Positions 33,510 through 46,586 are shown, counted from the stretch's first letter. The stretch is DNA of 64,000 bases from JACCTU01 sp963848525 (GCA_963848525.1 CAWKDZ010000001.1:715624-779623); one strand, 5' to 3'. The notes: generated by a model not told the origin, from the letters alone. Numbers and translations are program-made.

Positions 33510-33741
33510 GGTAGCGCCAGCCGATCGCGCCGTAGCGGTCGACGGTCACGCGCACGGTCTTGAAGATGACGCCCTGGACGGCCGCGGCGGCGAGCAGCCG
33601 TCGCCACGACGTCTGCTCGGTCGTCGCCTCGGGCGGCTCCTGGTCGTCGATCTTGGTCCAGGCGAAGTTGAACACCCGCTTGCCGAGCAGCGCGGCGACG
33701 ATCCCGAGCGCGATGCCGAACGGCTTGTAGATCAGCCCCAT
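33463..33741 (-). CDS. DUF4235 membrane protein
   Basis: 92 residues. N-terminal hydrophobic segment (YKPFGIALGIVAALLGKRVF), then the DUF4235 signature FNFAWTKIDDQEPPEATTEQ and VQGVIFKTVRVTVDRYGAIG. Common in actinobacteria; function unknown. Its 3' end overlaps the frameshifted gene on the other strand by 47 bp. Confidence 0.88.
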   Translation of the reverse strand: MGLIYKPFGIALGIVAALLGKRVFNFAWTKIDDQEPPEATTEQTSWRRLLAAAAVQGVIFKTVRVTVDRYGAIGWRYLTGTWPGEKRPDPDE

Positions 33742-33824
33742 GGTCGGCTGACTCTACCCGCGGTCGAATCCACCCAGTCCGTTTGTCGGTGTTGCCCGAC
33801 TCCCCCGACCGGTAACAATTCGGG

Positions 33825-34544
33825 ATGGAGCACGGTATGGACGACCCCGAGCGCGCCGACGAGATCCTCCGGCGGGCCCTCCTGGACTCGGAGGCCACCG
33901 CGGCGGTCGCCCTGCGGGTGTCGGGGCTCCCGCTCTGCGAGGAGCTGACCGTCGTCTTCCACGGCCGCCGCGACCTCGGCACGATCCAGACCTACGTCAC
34001 CAACGGCGGCCGCGGCACCGGCTCGGCCGTCTCGCGCGACGAGCTGATGCGCGTGCCGTGCGAGCTCGACCTCGCCGCCGCCGAGGACCGCGAGGAGGCG
34101 GAGCACCTGTACGCCGAGCAGGCCACCGCGCTGCGCGACGCGCTGGTGGGGGCCGACACGGTGCTCGACATCTGGCGCGAGCCGCTTGAGGAGCTGTCCC
34201 GCAGCCCCGTCGAGGTCGATCGCCGGATCGACATCGAGCTCGACCTGCCGGCCCCGCGGCTCCTGCCCGCCGCGCTCGTGGCGCCCGACCGCCGGATCGT
34301 GGTCGCCGCCGTCTGCGGCGCCCGCCCGCTAGCCGAGGGGCGCCCGCCGATGGGCATCGTGTGCGCGCAGCAGGACGTCGCGCGCGTCTATCCGCTTCCC
34401 GAGGACCCCGAGCAGTGCCTCGAGGACTTCCTCGCGTTCGCCGCCGACCACGCCCACCGGATGGCCGCGCAGCTCGGCCGCCAGGAGGCCAGCGTGCAGC
34501 GGTTCCTCGAGCTGTCGACCGACGACTTCCACGAGGCGGGCTAG
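33825..34544 (+). CDS. Uncharacterised protein, 239 residues
   Basis: Not recognised. Soluble, acidic, with a patterned alpha/beta content; no signal peptide or membrane helix. Conserved-looking stretches include LPLCEELTVVFHGRRDLGTI and PPMGIVCAQQDVARVYPLPE. An ATG 15 bases downstream (33840, MDDPERADE) is an equally good start. Strong codon bias supports a real gene. A likely transcription unit with the next membrane protein (11 bp apart). Confidence 0.7.
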   Translation: MEHGMDDPERADEILRRALLDSEATAAVALRVSGLPLCEELTVVFHGRRDLGTIQTYVTNGGRGTGSAVSRDELMRVPCELDLAAAEDREEAEHLYAEQATALRDALVGADTVLDIWREPLEELSRSPVEVDRRIDIELDLPAPRLLPAALVAPDRRIVVAAVCGARPLAEGRPPMGIVCAQQDVARVYPLPEDPEQCLEDFLAFAADHAHRMAAQLGRQEASVQRFLELSTDDFHEAG

Positions 34545-34547
34545 CCT
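34542..34547 (+). promoter_or_regulatory. -10 box TAGCCT, candidate leaderless promoter
   Basis: Overlaps the stop of the preceding gene and ends 8 nt before the GTG at 34556; no ribosome binding site between. Confidence 0.35.
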
Positions 34548-34555
34548 GACGCGCC

Positions 34556-34999
34556 GTGCGGCGCGCCAAGGTTGCCATCGTCGTCGGCTTCATCGTCTTC
34601 GTCGTCCTCGGCCTCGCGGTGCTGCTGGGCCGAGGGCTGACGGGCTCGATCACCGAGCGGTCCGAGGTGCTCGACCTCGTCGAGGCGCAGGCCGGCGGGG
34701 ATCCCGACGCGGCGCTCGCGCAGCTCCCGGCGTGCCGGGCGGAGCCGGCCTGCGCGCAGCTCGTGCGCGAGCGTGTGGAGCAGCTCCGCCGGCCAGGGGA
34801 GGTCGAGATCCTCACCTACGACCCGTCCGTGCAGGTCGCGCTCACCAACCGCACCGGGACCGGTCGCGTGGCGTGGCGCGTCGGCCGTTCGCTGCCGATC
34901 GTCCAGTGCGTGCGCGTGCGCCGCGACGGCCCGTTGACCGGCGCGGACGTCGAGCTCCTCTCGATATCCGCGCCGATCGGGCGCGAGGCCGGCTGCTAG
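34556..34999 (+). CDS. Membrane-anchored protein with two cysteine pairs
   Basis: 147 residues. One N-terminal membrane helix (AIVVGFIVFVVLGLAVLLG) and an extracellular domain with CRAEPAC and a further pair (C117-region QCVRV and the terminal Cys), suited to disulphides. No family recognised. It follows the uncharacterised gene and may act with it. Confidence 0.65.
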   Translation: MRRAKVAIVVGFIVFVVLGLAVLLGRGLTGSITERSEVLDLVEAQAGGDPDAALAQLPACRAEPACAQLVRERVEQLRRPGEVEILTYDPSVQVALTNRTGTGRVAWRVGRSLPIVQCVRVRRDGPLTGADVELLSISAPIGREAGC

Positions 35000-35003
35000 C
35001 CGA

Positions 35004-35579
35004 TCAGCGCGTGATGGTGCCGATCACGGTCATGCGGTCGCGGTCGCCGGCGTCCTCGGAGAAGCTCGCCACGCCGCTGCCGCGCGCGCCGGCGTAGGTG
35101 CCGGTGCCGTACTTGACCGTGAACCGCGACAGGGTCGGTGAACGACGAGGCGGGGAGCGGGCCCAGCGCCGTCCTGGCACGAGTCGCCGGAGACGGCGAG
35201 CACGAGGCGGTTCGGCGTGCCGGCGCCGAGCGTGATGCGGCCCGTCGATCGGCGCACAGACGCCGTCCTCGCCGTTCGAGAACGCCTCGGCGACCTTGAG
35301 CTTGAGCGCGCCGTCGTAGGCGCCGGTCCCGACCGGCGTGCCGCGGAACTTGCCGTCGACGAACGCGAGGTCGCAGACGCCGCCCGGGCACGACGGATTG
35401 TCGACGATGGTCGCGTCGCCGCGGACGACGAGCCGCTCCTTCTTGCCGTGCTTGCCCGTCTGCGCCTTGTCGGCGGCACCGGCGGCGCTCGTGGCGGCGC
35501 CGAGCGCCAGCCCGGCGAGCACGAGCGCGAGCAGCGCGAGGAGCGCCCGGGGGAGCGGGCGCGCGGGGATGTGATGCAT
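35004..35579 (-). pseudogene. Secreted beta-barrel-like protein (AOC/dirigent-type), about three frame breaks
   Basis: Starts MHHIPARPLPRALLALLALV with a clear signal peptide ending near SAAGAADKA. Mature sequence in one frame: ERLVVRGDATIVDNPSCPGG, GAYDGALKLKVAEAFSNGED. It continues in a second frame (GRITLGAGTPNRLVLAVSGD), a third (GPLPASSFTD), and back to the first (FTVKYGTGTYAGARGSGVAS with FSEDAGD). GTGTYAGARGSG resembles the turn motif of allene-oxide-cyclase/dirigent-like barrels, a tentative match. Breaks fall about 35100-35235. Function unknown. Confidence 0.55.
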
Positions 35580-35581
35580 GA

Positions 35582-36092
35582 CTACTCCTTGGGGAGGGGG
35601 CTTGGACCTGAGAGAAGGTCGTGCGGATCGAAGCGCTCGGCCTTGAGCACGGGACGCCCGTCGGCGTCGAACCAGTCGGAGCGCGGGCGGTCGTAGTAGA
35701 GCTCGATGCCGTTGCCGTCGGGGTCGCTGAGGTAGACCGAGACGGTGCCGCCGTGGTCGGTGCCGTGGTCGATCGGGTGGCCGTGCTCGATCAGCCGGCG
35801 CACCGCGGCGCCGAGCTCGCGCCGATCGGGATAGACGAAGGCCACGTGGTAGAGGCCGGTGTGACCCGCGGGCGGCGGGCGTGGCGCCGGGCTGTCCCAC
35901 GTGTTGAGGCCGACGTGGTGGTGGTAGTCGCCGGCGGCGAGCAGGACCATGTCGAGCCCGGCGGCGCGCGCGTCGGCCGTGACGGCGAAGCCCAGCGCGT
36001 CGCGGTAGAACGCGATGCGCGCGGTCCAGGTCGGCGACGCGCAGGTGCACGTGACCGACGCGCACGGCGGGATGGATGGGTTCGCTGTCCAT
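35582..36092 (-). pseudogene. VOC-family dioxygenase-like protein, one frame break
   Basis: From ATG 36092: MDSEPIHPAVRVGHVHLRVA and DLDRA, then a one-base slip at about 36020 to FYRDALGFAVTADARAAGLD and HHVGLNTWDSPA, GLYHVAFVYPDRRELGAAVR, and YLSDPDGNGIELYYDRPRSD. The metal ligands of extradiol dioxygenase-type VOC proteins (H in HVHLRV, H in GLYHVAF, E in GIELYYD) are all there, so the repaired protein (about 170 residues) would be an active-type catechol-dioxygenase-like enzyme. Two bases upstream of the secreted protein gene. Confidence 0.75.
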
Positions 36093-36185
36093 GCCGCGCA
36101 GTCTCCCGCTCACGTGCGCTCCCGCCATCGGTGGATCCACCTATCCGGAGCGCGGCACCCCGCCGGATGCGCGAGGATCGCCGTC

Positions 36186-38925
36186 GTGGATGCGACGACT
36201 CGGGCTCCGCTGGTCGGCCGGGCGGCGGAGCGCGAGGCGCTCGCCGCCGCGCTGCGGTCGCTGCAGGCACGAGCGCAGCGCGCGTCGTCACGGTCGAGGG
36301 CGAGCCGGGGATCGGCAAGTCGCGGCTGCTCGCCGATCTGGCACAGCGGGCGGCGGACGGCTGCCACCGTGCTTCGAGGCGCGCGCGTCGGAGTTCGAGT
36401 CCGACGTGCCGTACGCGCTCTTCACCGAGGCGCTTGGACTGGCAGCTCGCCGAGCCCGCGGATCGCCACCGGACGCATCGGGCGCTGCGCGAGCTGCTCG
36501 AGCGCCTCGCGGGCGGGCGGCCGCTGCTGCTCGCCCTCGACGACGTGCACTGGGCCGATCCGGCGTCGGTGGACGCGCTCGCGGCGCTCGTCCGCCGCCC
36601 GCCCGACGCGCCCGGTGCATGCTGGCGATGGCGGCGCGCGAGGGCCAGATGCCGCCCGCGCCTGGAGGCCGCGCTCGCGGGCGACGGACCGCGTCGTCCG
36701 CCTGACGCTCGGGCCCCTCACCGAGGCCGAGGCCGTCGAGCTCGTCGGCGACGGCAGCGCCGCGATCTACCGGCTCGCGGGCGGCAACCCGTTCTACCTC
36801 GAGCAGCTCGCGCGGGTGCGCGACGCGCCTGCCGGCGCCGGCAGGTCGCGACGGACGGGACGCTCCCGCCGCGGTCACCGCCGCGCTGGCCGCCGAGCTC
36901 GCGGCGCTGACGCCCGAGGCACGCGTGATGCTCGACGCCGCGGCGGTCGCCGGCGACCCGTTCGAGCCCGAGCCTGGCCGCGGCGGCCGCCGAGCTCTCC
37001 GAGGCCGCGGCGCTGCACGCACTCGACGAGCTGCTGGCGCGTGCGCTCGTGCGGCCGGCCGGCGCGCCGCGCCACTTCGTCGTTCCGCCACCCGGTGGTC
37101 CGGCACGCCGCCTACGTCGCCACGCCCGGCGGCTGGCGGCTCGGCGCCCACGCTCGCGCCGCGGACGAGCTCGAGCGCCGCGGCGCCGGGCCTCCTGCAG
37201 CGCGCCCACCACGTCGAGCACGCCGCCGCGTCCCGGCGACGCCGACGCGATCGCGCTGCTCAGCGCCGCCGCCGCGGAGCTGCAGTCGCCCGCGCCGGCC
37301 ACCGCGGCGCGCTTCTACGCCGCGGCGCTGCGCCTGCTGCCCGACGCGCCGGAGCAGCGCACGCGGCGGGCGCAGCATGCAGGCGCGGCTCGCCGACGCG
37401 CAGGCGGCGGCCGGCGACGCGGGCGCCGCGCGCGACGACGCTGCTGGGCGCGCTGCGCGACGCCGGGCCGGGCGAGCGCCTCGAGCTCACGGTGGCGCTC
37501 GCCAACCAGGAGTGGTGGCTCGGCGGCCACGAGCAGGCGCGACGCCGGCTGCACGTCGCCCTCGGCGAGCTCCCGGCGCAGCCGTCGCCGGATCGCATCC
37601 GGCTGCGGCTCGCGCTCGCGCTGACCGCGCTGATGGCCTGCGACCTGCGGCGAGGCGCGAGGCCCACGCCAGCGACGCGCGCGCCGACGCCGTCGCCATC
37701 GGCGATCGCGGTCTTCGAGCTCGCGGCGCTGGCCGGCGGCTGCGCTCGCGAGCGTCTCGCGGGCGGGCGGCGGGGGCGCGGACCGGCTGCGACGAGTCGA
37801 GCGCCGCGCTCGAGCGCCTGACCGCGCGGGCAGGTCGCCACGCGCCTGCCCGCGCTTCTGGATGCACGGTCGCGCACGGCGCGTGCTCGGCCGACTTCGA
37901 CGCCGCGCTCGCGGACCTCGAGCGCGGAGCCGCGATCGCGGCGGAGACCGGCCGCGAGCGCATCCTGCTCATGCTCACCGTGGAGTCGGTGCCGACGCTG
38001 ATCGAGCTCGGCCGCCTCGCCGAGGCGACGACCGCCGGCGCAGGAGGGCGTCGAGCTCGCGCGCCTCGTCCGGCAACCCGCGCATGCTCCTGTGGGCGCA
38101 CAGCGCGCACGCCGCCGCGCGCCTGGCGGCCGGCGACGTCGCCGCCGCCTGCGCGCAGGCGGACGAGGCCGCCGAGCTCGACGCGCAGGCGGACTTCCAC
38201 GCGGCCGGACAGCCCGGCTGGGCCCTCGGGCGCGGCGCTCACCGCGGCCGGCAACCCCGAGCGCGCCGTCGCGGCCATGCTCGAGGCCTTCGGCGGGCCC
38301 GGAGCTGCCCGGCGTCCTGCCGGCCGACCGCCCGGTCGCGGCCGCCGACCTCGTCGAGGCGCAGCTCGCACGCGGCGACGTCGCGGCGGCGGAGGACGCG
38401 CTCGCGCAGGGCGGGACCGCGCCGGCACCGCCGTGGGCCGAGCGCGGTCACCGGCATCGCCCGCAGCGCCGTCCTGCTCGCCCGCGACCGCCCGCGCGAG
38501 GCCGCCGCCGCGGCGGCCGAGGCGCGCGAGGCCGCGGCCGCCGCACCGCTCGCCGCCGCCCGCGCGCGGCTCGCCGAAGGCCAGGCGCTCGCCGCCGCGG
38601 GCGACCGCCACGCGGCGGTGGAGGCGCTGCGTGGCCGCCGAGTCGGCGCTCGACGGCTTCGGCGCGCTGCGCCGCCGCGACGCGGCGGTGCGCGAGCTGC
38701 GGCGGCTCGGCCGCCGCGTCGTGCGTCCGGCCCGGCGAGCCGGCCGCCGGCCCGCTGACCGCTCGCGAGCGCGAGATCGCCGAGCTCGTCGCCGCCGGCC
38801 GGACCAACCGCGAGGTCGCCGAGCAGCTCGTCCTCAGCACGCGCACGATCGAGGCGCACCTGCGCAACATCTACGGCAAGCTCGGCGTGCGCTCGCGCGT
38901 CGAGCTGACGCGCCGCTACCCGTGA
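36186..38925 (+). pseudogene. LuxR-family ATPase regulator broken by many frameshifts
   Basis: A large AAA-LuxR regulator of about 900 residues can be followed from GTG 36186 (VDATTRAPLVGRAAEREALA) through Walker A (TVEGEPGIGKSRLLADLAQR), Walker B (LLLALDDVHWADPASVDALA), GGNPFYLEQLAR, a TPR-like region and the terminal helix-turn-helix (LTAREREIAELVAAGRTNRE then LSTRTIEAHLRNIYGKL). The reading frame changes more than a dozen times, roughly every 50-200 bp, yet each fragment keeps family sequence and strong third-position G/C. Random decay to this density would normally erode the sequence too, so sequencing error in a repetitive GC tract is likely. Its stop overlaps the next gene by 10 bp. Confidence 0.7.
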
Positions 38926-39248
38926 ACGCGCCGGCGCGACGGCCCAGCAGGCTCGACCACGCGGCGGCGGCCGGGGCGGCCGCGGAGATCGCGCAGGCGC
39001 TCGGTGCCGCGCAGGCGGACGGGGGCGGGGGAGGCATCCGGCAGCGGGATCCCGCCCGGAGGCGAGCTCTTGGGCCGACCGGAGATCCGGTCGTTGCCGC
39101 CGCCGCCACCGGAGTCGTCGTCGTCATGCGGGCCGCGGCGCGAGCCGCGATCCGCGCGCACGAACATGACGAACAGGACCACGCCGAGCACGAGCGCCAC
39201 GAGATGGAGCATCCCGAAGATCAGCATCAGCTCCTCGTCCGGCGTCAC
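38916..39248 (-). CDS. Small single-helix membrane protein with disordered tail
   Basis: 110 residues. MTPDEELMLIFGMLHLVALV and LGVVLFVMFVR form an N-terminal membrane helix, followed by a low-complexity Asp/Gly then Pro/Arg tail. No family recognised. The last third, which overlaps the broken LuxR gene, may be frame-damaged. Confidence 0.5.
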   Translation of the reverse strand: MTPDEELMLIFGMLHLVALVLGVVLFVMFVRADRGSRRGPHDDDDSGGGGGNDRISGRPKSSPPGGIPLPDASPAPVRLRGTERLRDLRGRPGRRRVVEPAGPSRRRVHG

Positions 39249-39294
39249 ACGTAATGGATACCCACGGATGGAGGGGCGTAGACGCCACGTTCGC

Positions 39295-39300
39295 TACCAT
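39295..39300 (+). promoter_or_regulatory. -10 box TACCAT upstream of rplY
   Basis: Set in CGCTACCATCG, 13 nt before the ATG at 39314. The same ten-base context (GCTACCATCG) occurs upstream of the PpiC gene at 46587. Confidence 0.35.
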
Positions 39301-39313
39301 CGCTGGCCGCCTC

Positions 39314-39997
39314 ATGGCCGATTCGACGACCCTCAATCTCAGCCCGCGCACCCCCGAGGGCTCGCGCTCGACGCGGCGCCTGCGCCGCGAAGGCCTCGTC
39401 CCCGGCGTGATCTACGGCGGCGGCGACGCGCCCGAGCACTTCGCGGTCGACGCGCGGATCCTGCGCAACACGCTCGCGCGCGCCGGGCAGATCATCGAGG
39501 TCGCGCTCGAAGGCGGGTCGAGCAGCAACGTGCTGATCAAGGACGTCCAGCGCCATCCGGTGCGCGGCGAGGCCATGCACGTCGACCTCCTGCGCGTGCG
39601 CATGGACGAGAAGATCCATGCCACGGTGCCGCTCGAGTTCACGGGCGCCGAGGAGGCTCCCGGCGTGGTCGAGGGCGGGATCTTCAACCAGGAGCTGCGT
39701 GAGCTCGCGATCGAGGCGCTGCCGGGCGACATCCCGGACTCGATCAGCTTCGACGTCTCCGCGCTCGAGATGAACGCGACGCTCACGCTCGAGGTGCTGA
39801 CCGCGCCGAGCGGCGTGGAGCTGCTCGACGACGTCGAGGCGGTCATCGCCACCATCACGCCGCCCACGCTCGAGCCCGTCGAAGAGGAGATCGAGACGGA
39901 GACCGAGGTCGTCGGCGAAGAGGGCGAAGCGGCTCCGGCCGCCGAGGGCGAATCCGCCGAGGAGGCCTCCGAGAAGGCCGACTCGGACGAGAGCTAG
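39314..39997 (+). CDS. rplY: 50S ribosomal protein L25 (CTC type)
   Basis: 227 residues. Binds 5S rRNA. The N-terminal L25 domain (STTLNLSPRTPEGSRSTRRL, GLVPGVIYGGG) is followed by the C-terminal CTC beta domain (HATVPLEFTGAEEAPGVVEG, LPGDIPDSISFDVSALEM) and a long acidic tail (Glu/Ala). The ATG at 39314 is chosen because the homology starts there. Followed in the same frame, after its TAG and one codon, by pth. Confidence 0.95.
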   Translation: MADSTTLNLSPRTPEGSRSTRRLRREGLVPGVIYGGGDAPEHFAVDARILRNTLARAGQIIEVALEGGSSSNVLIKDVQRHPVRGEAMHVDLLRVRMDEKIHATVPLEFTGAEEAPGVVEGGIFNQELRELAIEALPGDIPDSISFDVSALEMNATLTLEVLTAPSGVELLDDVEAVIATITPPTLEPVEEEIETETEVVGEEGEAAPAAEGESAEEASEKADSDES

Positions 39998-40000
39998 AGC

Positions 40001-40576
40001 CTGAAGCTCTTCGGCTCCACACCGGTCGACTGGCTGATCGCCGGCCTCGGCAATCCCGGCCCGGGCTACGCGGCCAGCCCGCACAACGTCGGCTTCCGCG
40101 TGGCGGACACGCTCGCCGAGCGGTGGGACCTGCCGAAGCCGAAGCGGAAGTTCGGCGGCGAGCTGACCGAGGGCCGGACTGCCCCCGGGGGTCCGCGCGT
40201 GGCCCTGCTGCGGCCGCAGACCTACATGAACGAATCGGGTCGCTCGGTGGGTCCCGCCCGCGGCTCGTTCAAGCTCGACCTCGATCGGGTGGTTGTCATC
40301 CACGACGAGATCGATCTCCCGTTTGGCGAGGTGCGCGTGCGCCTCGGCGGCGGGCTCGCGGGCCACAACGGCCTCAAGTCGCTGCGCCGTGAGCTCGGCG
40401 CGCCCGACTTCTACCGCGTCCGCGTGGGCGTCGGCCGGCCGGATTCGACCGACCCGGAGATCGTCTCCGCCCACGTGCTCGGCAAGTGGCGCGAGCCGGA
40501 GGACGACGTGGCCTCGCTCGTCGAGCGCGCAGCCGACGAGGTCGAGCGGCTGATCGGTCACAACGCGCTGCCGTAG
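40001..40576 (+). CDS. pth: Peptidyl-tRNA hydrolase, apparent CTG start
   Basis: 191 residues if translated from CTG 40001. Releases tRNA from peptidyl-tRNA that dropped off ribosomes; normally essential. The required N-terminus WLIAGLGNPGPGYAASPHNV with GFRVAD is upstream of the first GTG (40100), and no ATG, GTG or TTG exists in frame between the rplY stop and that motif. LLRPQTYMNESGRSV, VIHDEIDLPFGEVRVRLGGG and LAGHNGLKSLRRELG confirm the family, including His and Asp of the active site. So initiation is at CTG 40001 (or 40034), or the protein comes from TAG read-through of rplY, or the start has been lost to a sequence error. Confidence 0.88.
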   Translation: MKLFGSTPVDWLIAGLGNPGPGYAASPHNVGFRVADTLAERWDLPKPKRKFGGELTEGRTAPGGPRVALLRPQTYMNESGRSVGPARGSFKLDLDRVVVIHDEIDLPFGEVRVRLGGGLAGHNGLKSLRRELGAPDFYRVRVGVGRPDSTDPEIVSAHVLGKWREPEDDVASLVERAADEVERLIGHNALP

Positions 40577-40591
40577 CGCTAAGTAGGGGAG

Positions 40592-41140
40592 ATGGACGAT
40601 CCCCGGACCGACGAGGAGGTGCTCGCCGCCGTGAACGGCGAGCCCGAGGCGTTCGGGGTCTTCTACCGGCGCCACGTGAGGCCGCTGCTCGGGTATCTCA
40701 TGCGCCGGACGGGTGACGCCGAGCTGGCCGCCGACCCGTGTGCCGAGACGTTCGCGGCGGCGCTCGACGGCCACCATCGGTTCGATCCCGCGCGCGGCCC
40801 GGCGGTTGCCTGGCTCTACGGGATCGCCCGGCGGCAGCTTTCGCACGCCGCCCACAGCGGCGTCGTCGCGGACCGGGCGCGACGCCGCCTGGGCATGGCT
40901 CCGCTCGAGCTGACCGACGCGGCGCTCGAGCGGATCGAGGCGGAGGCGAGCGAGGTGGCGATCGCCGCGCTCGACGCGCTACCCGCTGACCAGCGCGACG
41001 CGGTCCGGGCCCGGATCCTCGACGAGCGCGATTACGCCGACATCGCGCGCAGCACGCGCACCTCCGAGGCGGTCGTGCGCAAGCGCGTTTCGCGCGGGCT
41101 CGCCGGCCTGCGCGCACAAGTGAAGGAGGACGGGGCATGA
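40592..41140 (+). CDS. ECF-type RNA polymerase sigma factor
   Basis: 182 residues. Region 2: DEEVLAAVNGEPEAFGVFYR, GYLMRRTGDAELAADPCAET, and region 4: ALDALPADQRDAVRARILDE, YADIARSTRTSEAVVRKRVS. The DPCAET replaces the usual DLvQET. Directs RNA polymerase to a small stress or envelope regulon. Its stop overlaps the ATG of the membrane partner gene, the typical sigma/anti-sigma arrangement. Confidence 0.92.
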   Translation: MDDPRTDEEVLAAVNGEPEAFGVFYRRHVRPLLGYLMRRTGDAELAADPCAETFAAALDGHHRFDPARGPAVAWLYGIARRQLSHAAHSGVVADRARRRLGMAPLELTDAALERIEAEASEVAIAALDALPADQRDAVRARILDERDYADIARSTRTSEAVVRKRVSRGLAGLRAQVKEDGA

Positions 41141-42374
41141 GCGACTTCATCGCCGACCTCGAGCGTGAGCTCGTGGTCGCCGCCCATCGGCGGACGACGC
41201 GCCGCCGCCGCGTTGTGCGCCTGCCGCGCCCGCGCCCCGCGACCGTCCTCGCCTTCGTCGCCCTTGCCGCGTTGGTGGTCGCCTTGGTCGCCGTCGCCAG
41301 AAACCTCGACGACGGCTCACGGCCCGGGGACGAACGGCCCAGCCCGCCGCCCGGCGGCGCCACTCTCGTGCTGCCGGCCGCCGCCGCTGCGCGCCCGTGC
41401 CCCGGTGTCGAGCAGCGAAGCCTGCCCGGGGAGGGGCCGAGCTACCAGCTGGGAATCTTCGCGCGGCCGCAGACCGGGCCGGATGCCGTGCCGCCGCTCG
41501 ACGGCGCCGACTCCTCCTCCTGGATCCCGGCCGACACGATCATCCCCGACGCCTCGAGGCGGCCCGCCCCTGAGCACTTCGACGCGGAGCTGCACCTCGT
41601 GCCGGCCTCCGAGCCGCGGCGGGACGGCGCGTGCGATGGTGAGCTGGACACCGCCATCGTCGTCTGCCTCGTGGTCGGAACCGGGGAGGCGGTCGTCGAA
41701 GTGCTTCCGACGACGACGTCTACGCCGGCCGCGCCCTCGCGCTCACGAGCCCCGGCGTTGTGCACGGCATCGCGCCCGACGGCGCGGCGCGCGTGACGCT
41801 GCACGGAGGTGGCGAGACCGTCTCGGCCGACGTGCACGACAACGTGTACGAGATCCGGGCGCCGGTGGTGTCCGGCGAGGAGATTCGCCTGGAGCTCGAG
41901 CGGCTCGAGGAGTGCCGCCCGTCGCGCGAGCTGCTCGAGGCGGTGCCGGCGCTGCGGGACGGCGCCTGGCAGCCGCTGCCTCCTCCGGCCGGCGATCCGA
42001 TGCCATACGCCGGCGTGCGCCAGTGGGCGCAGCGCATCCAGACCGGCGACGAGCTCGAGCTGTGGGCGATCGCGCGCTGCGACTCGGTGGAGCACGCATG
42101 CGTCATCGGCATTCACGGCGGCAACTGGGTCGCGCAACCGTGCGAGTCGCCGCGCGACCTTCGGAACGGGACTTGGGAGATGTTCGCGGTGCCCGGCCGC
42201 GTCGGCGTCGCGGGCATGGCGCCCCCCGGCACCCGCGGCGTGCAGTTCGTGAAAGACGGCCGAGTCCACGACGTGGCGTTCACCGGCGGCGCCTTCGGCG
42301 GCCTTCTTCCGCCGGTCTTTGGGCGCTCCGCGGACGACGATTGGCAGAACCTGCGCGTGCGCTACCTGTTCTAG
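41137..42374 (+). pseudogene. Membrane protein coupled to the ECF sigma factor (putative anti-sigma), one frameshift
   Basis: Overlaps the sigma gene by ATGA. A short cytoplasmic N-terminus (MSDFIADLERELVVAAHRRT) and a membrane helix (VLAFVALAALVVALVAVARN) lead to an extracytoplasmic region. At about 41705 the frame slips by one base; it continues as LALTSPGVVHGIAPDGAARV and then a beta-rich domain (EIRAPVVSGEEIRLELERLE) to a stop at 42374. No zinc-finger anti-sigma motif is seen, so the anti-sigma role rests on position and topology. Repaired length about 412 residues. Confidence 0.65.
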
Positions 42375-42398
42375 CGGTACGCGATAACGTACATTCGT

Positions 42399-43149
42399 AT
42401 GCCGCGCGACTGGAACGCGCCCTCGTACGAGCGGATGTCGGCGCCGCTTGAGGCGATGGGACGCGACGTGCTCGACCGGCTGGAGCTGCGGGGCGACGAG
42501 CGCGTGCTCGACGCCGGCTGCGGGACCGGCCGGGTCACCGGCGGCGCTGGTGGAGCGCCTCCCGCGGGGCGAGGTGATCGCCGTCGACGGCTCGCCGGCG
42601 ATGGTCGAGCAGGCGCGCGAGCGGCTCGGCGACGGCGTCGAGGTCCGCGTGGCCGACCTCCTCGAGCTCGAGCTCGACCGGCCCGTCGACGCGATCCTCT
42701 CCACCGCGACCTTCCACTGGATCGCCGACCACGACCGGCTCTTCGGGCGGCTGCACGAGGCGCTCGTCCCCGGCGGCCGGCTCGTCGCCCAGTGCGGCGG
42801 CGAGGGGAACGTCGCGGCGGTCGCCGCAGCGGCCGCCCGGGTGGGCGAACGCGAGCCGTTCGCGCCCGCGCTCGCGGGCTGGCCCGGCCCGTGGAACTTC
42901 GCGTCGCCGGCCGAGACCGAGGCGCGCCTGCGCCGGCTCGGCTGGGTCGACGTCTGGACCTGGTCGTTCGGGATCCGCGTCGAGCCAGAGGACCCCCGCG
43001 AGTACACCGCCACGGTCGTCCTCGGATCGCACCTCGACCGGCTTCCCCCGGCTCTCCGCGAGGGGTTCCTCGACGCGGTCCTCGCCGAGCTCGACGAGCC
43101 GGTCGTCGAATACGTGCGCCTCAACATCCTCGCCCGGCGCGCCGCTTAG
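42399..43149 (+). pseudogene. SAM-dependent methyltransferase (Tam-like), one frameshift
   Basis: Class I methyltransferase close to trans-aconitate methyltransferase. MPRDWNAPSYERMSAPLEAM, then the SAM loop VLDAGCGTGRVT; at about 42537 (CACCGGCGGCGCTG) one extra base must be dropped to continue ALVERLPRGEVIAVDGSPAM, LSTATFHWIADHDRLFGRLH, GGRLVAQCGGEGN. About 250 residues when repaired. The same CCGGCGGCGCTG context marks the break in the EamA gene. Confidence 0.8.
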
Positions 43150-43188
43150 GGGCGCACACCGTTCTCGTAGACTGGAGTGCAGCACCCG

Positions 43189-43210
43189 CCGCCCCTCGTG
43201 GGCGGTCTTT
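43189..43210 (+). terminator. Intrinsic terminator-like hairpin before mfd
   Basis: CCGCCC (43189-43194), 5-nt loop, GGGCGG (43200-43205), then TCTTTC. It lies between the methyltransferase stop and the mfd start. Confidence 0.5.
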
Positions 43211-43225
43211 CGGCGTGCTCTGACC

Positions 43226-46546
<3,321 letters not shown>

Positions 46547-46586
46547 AAACCTGGTCAAGCATGGGGGAAGGCCGGAGGAAGGCCGC

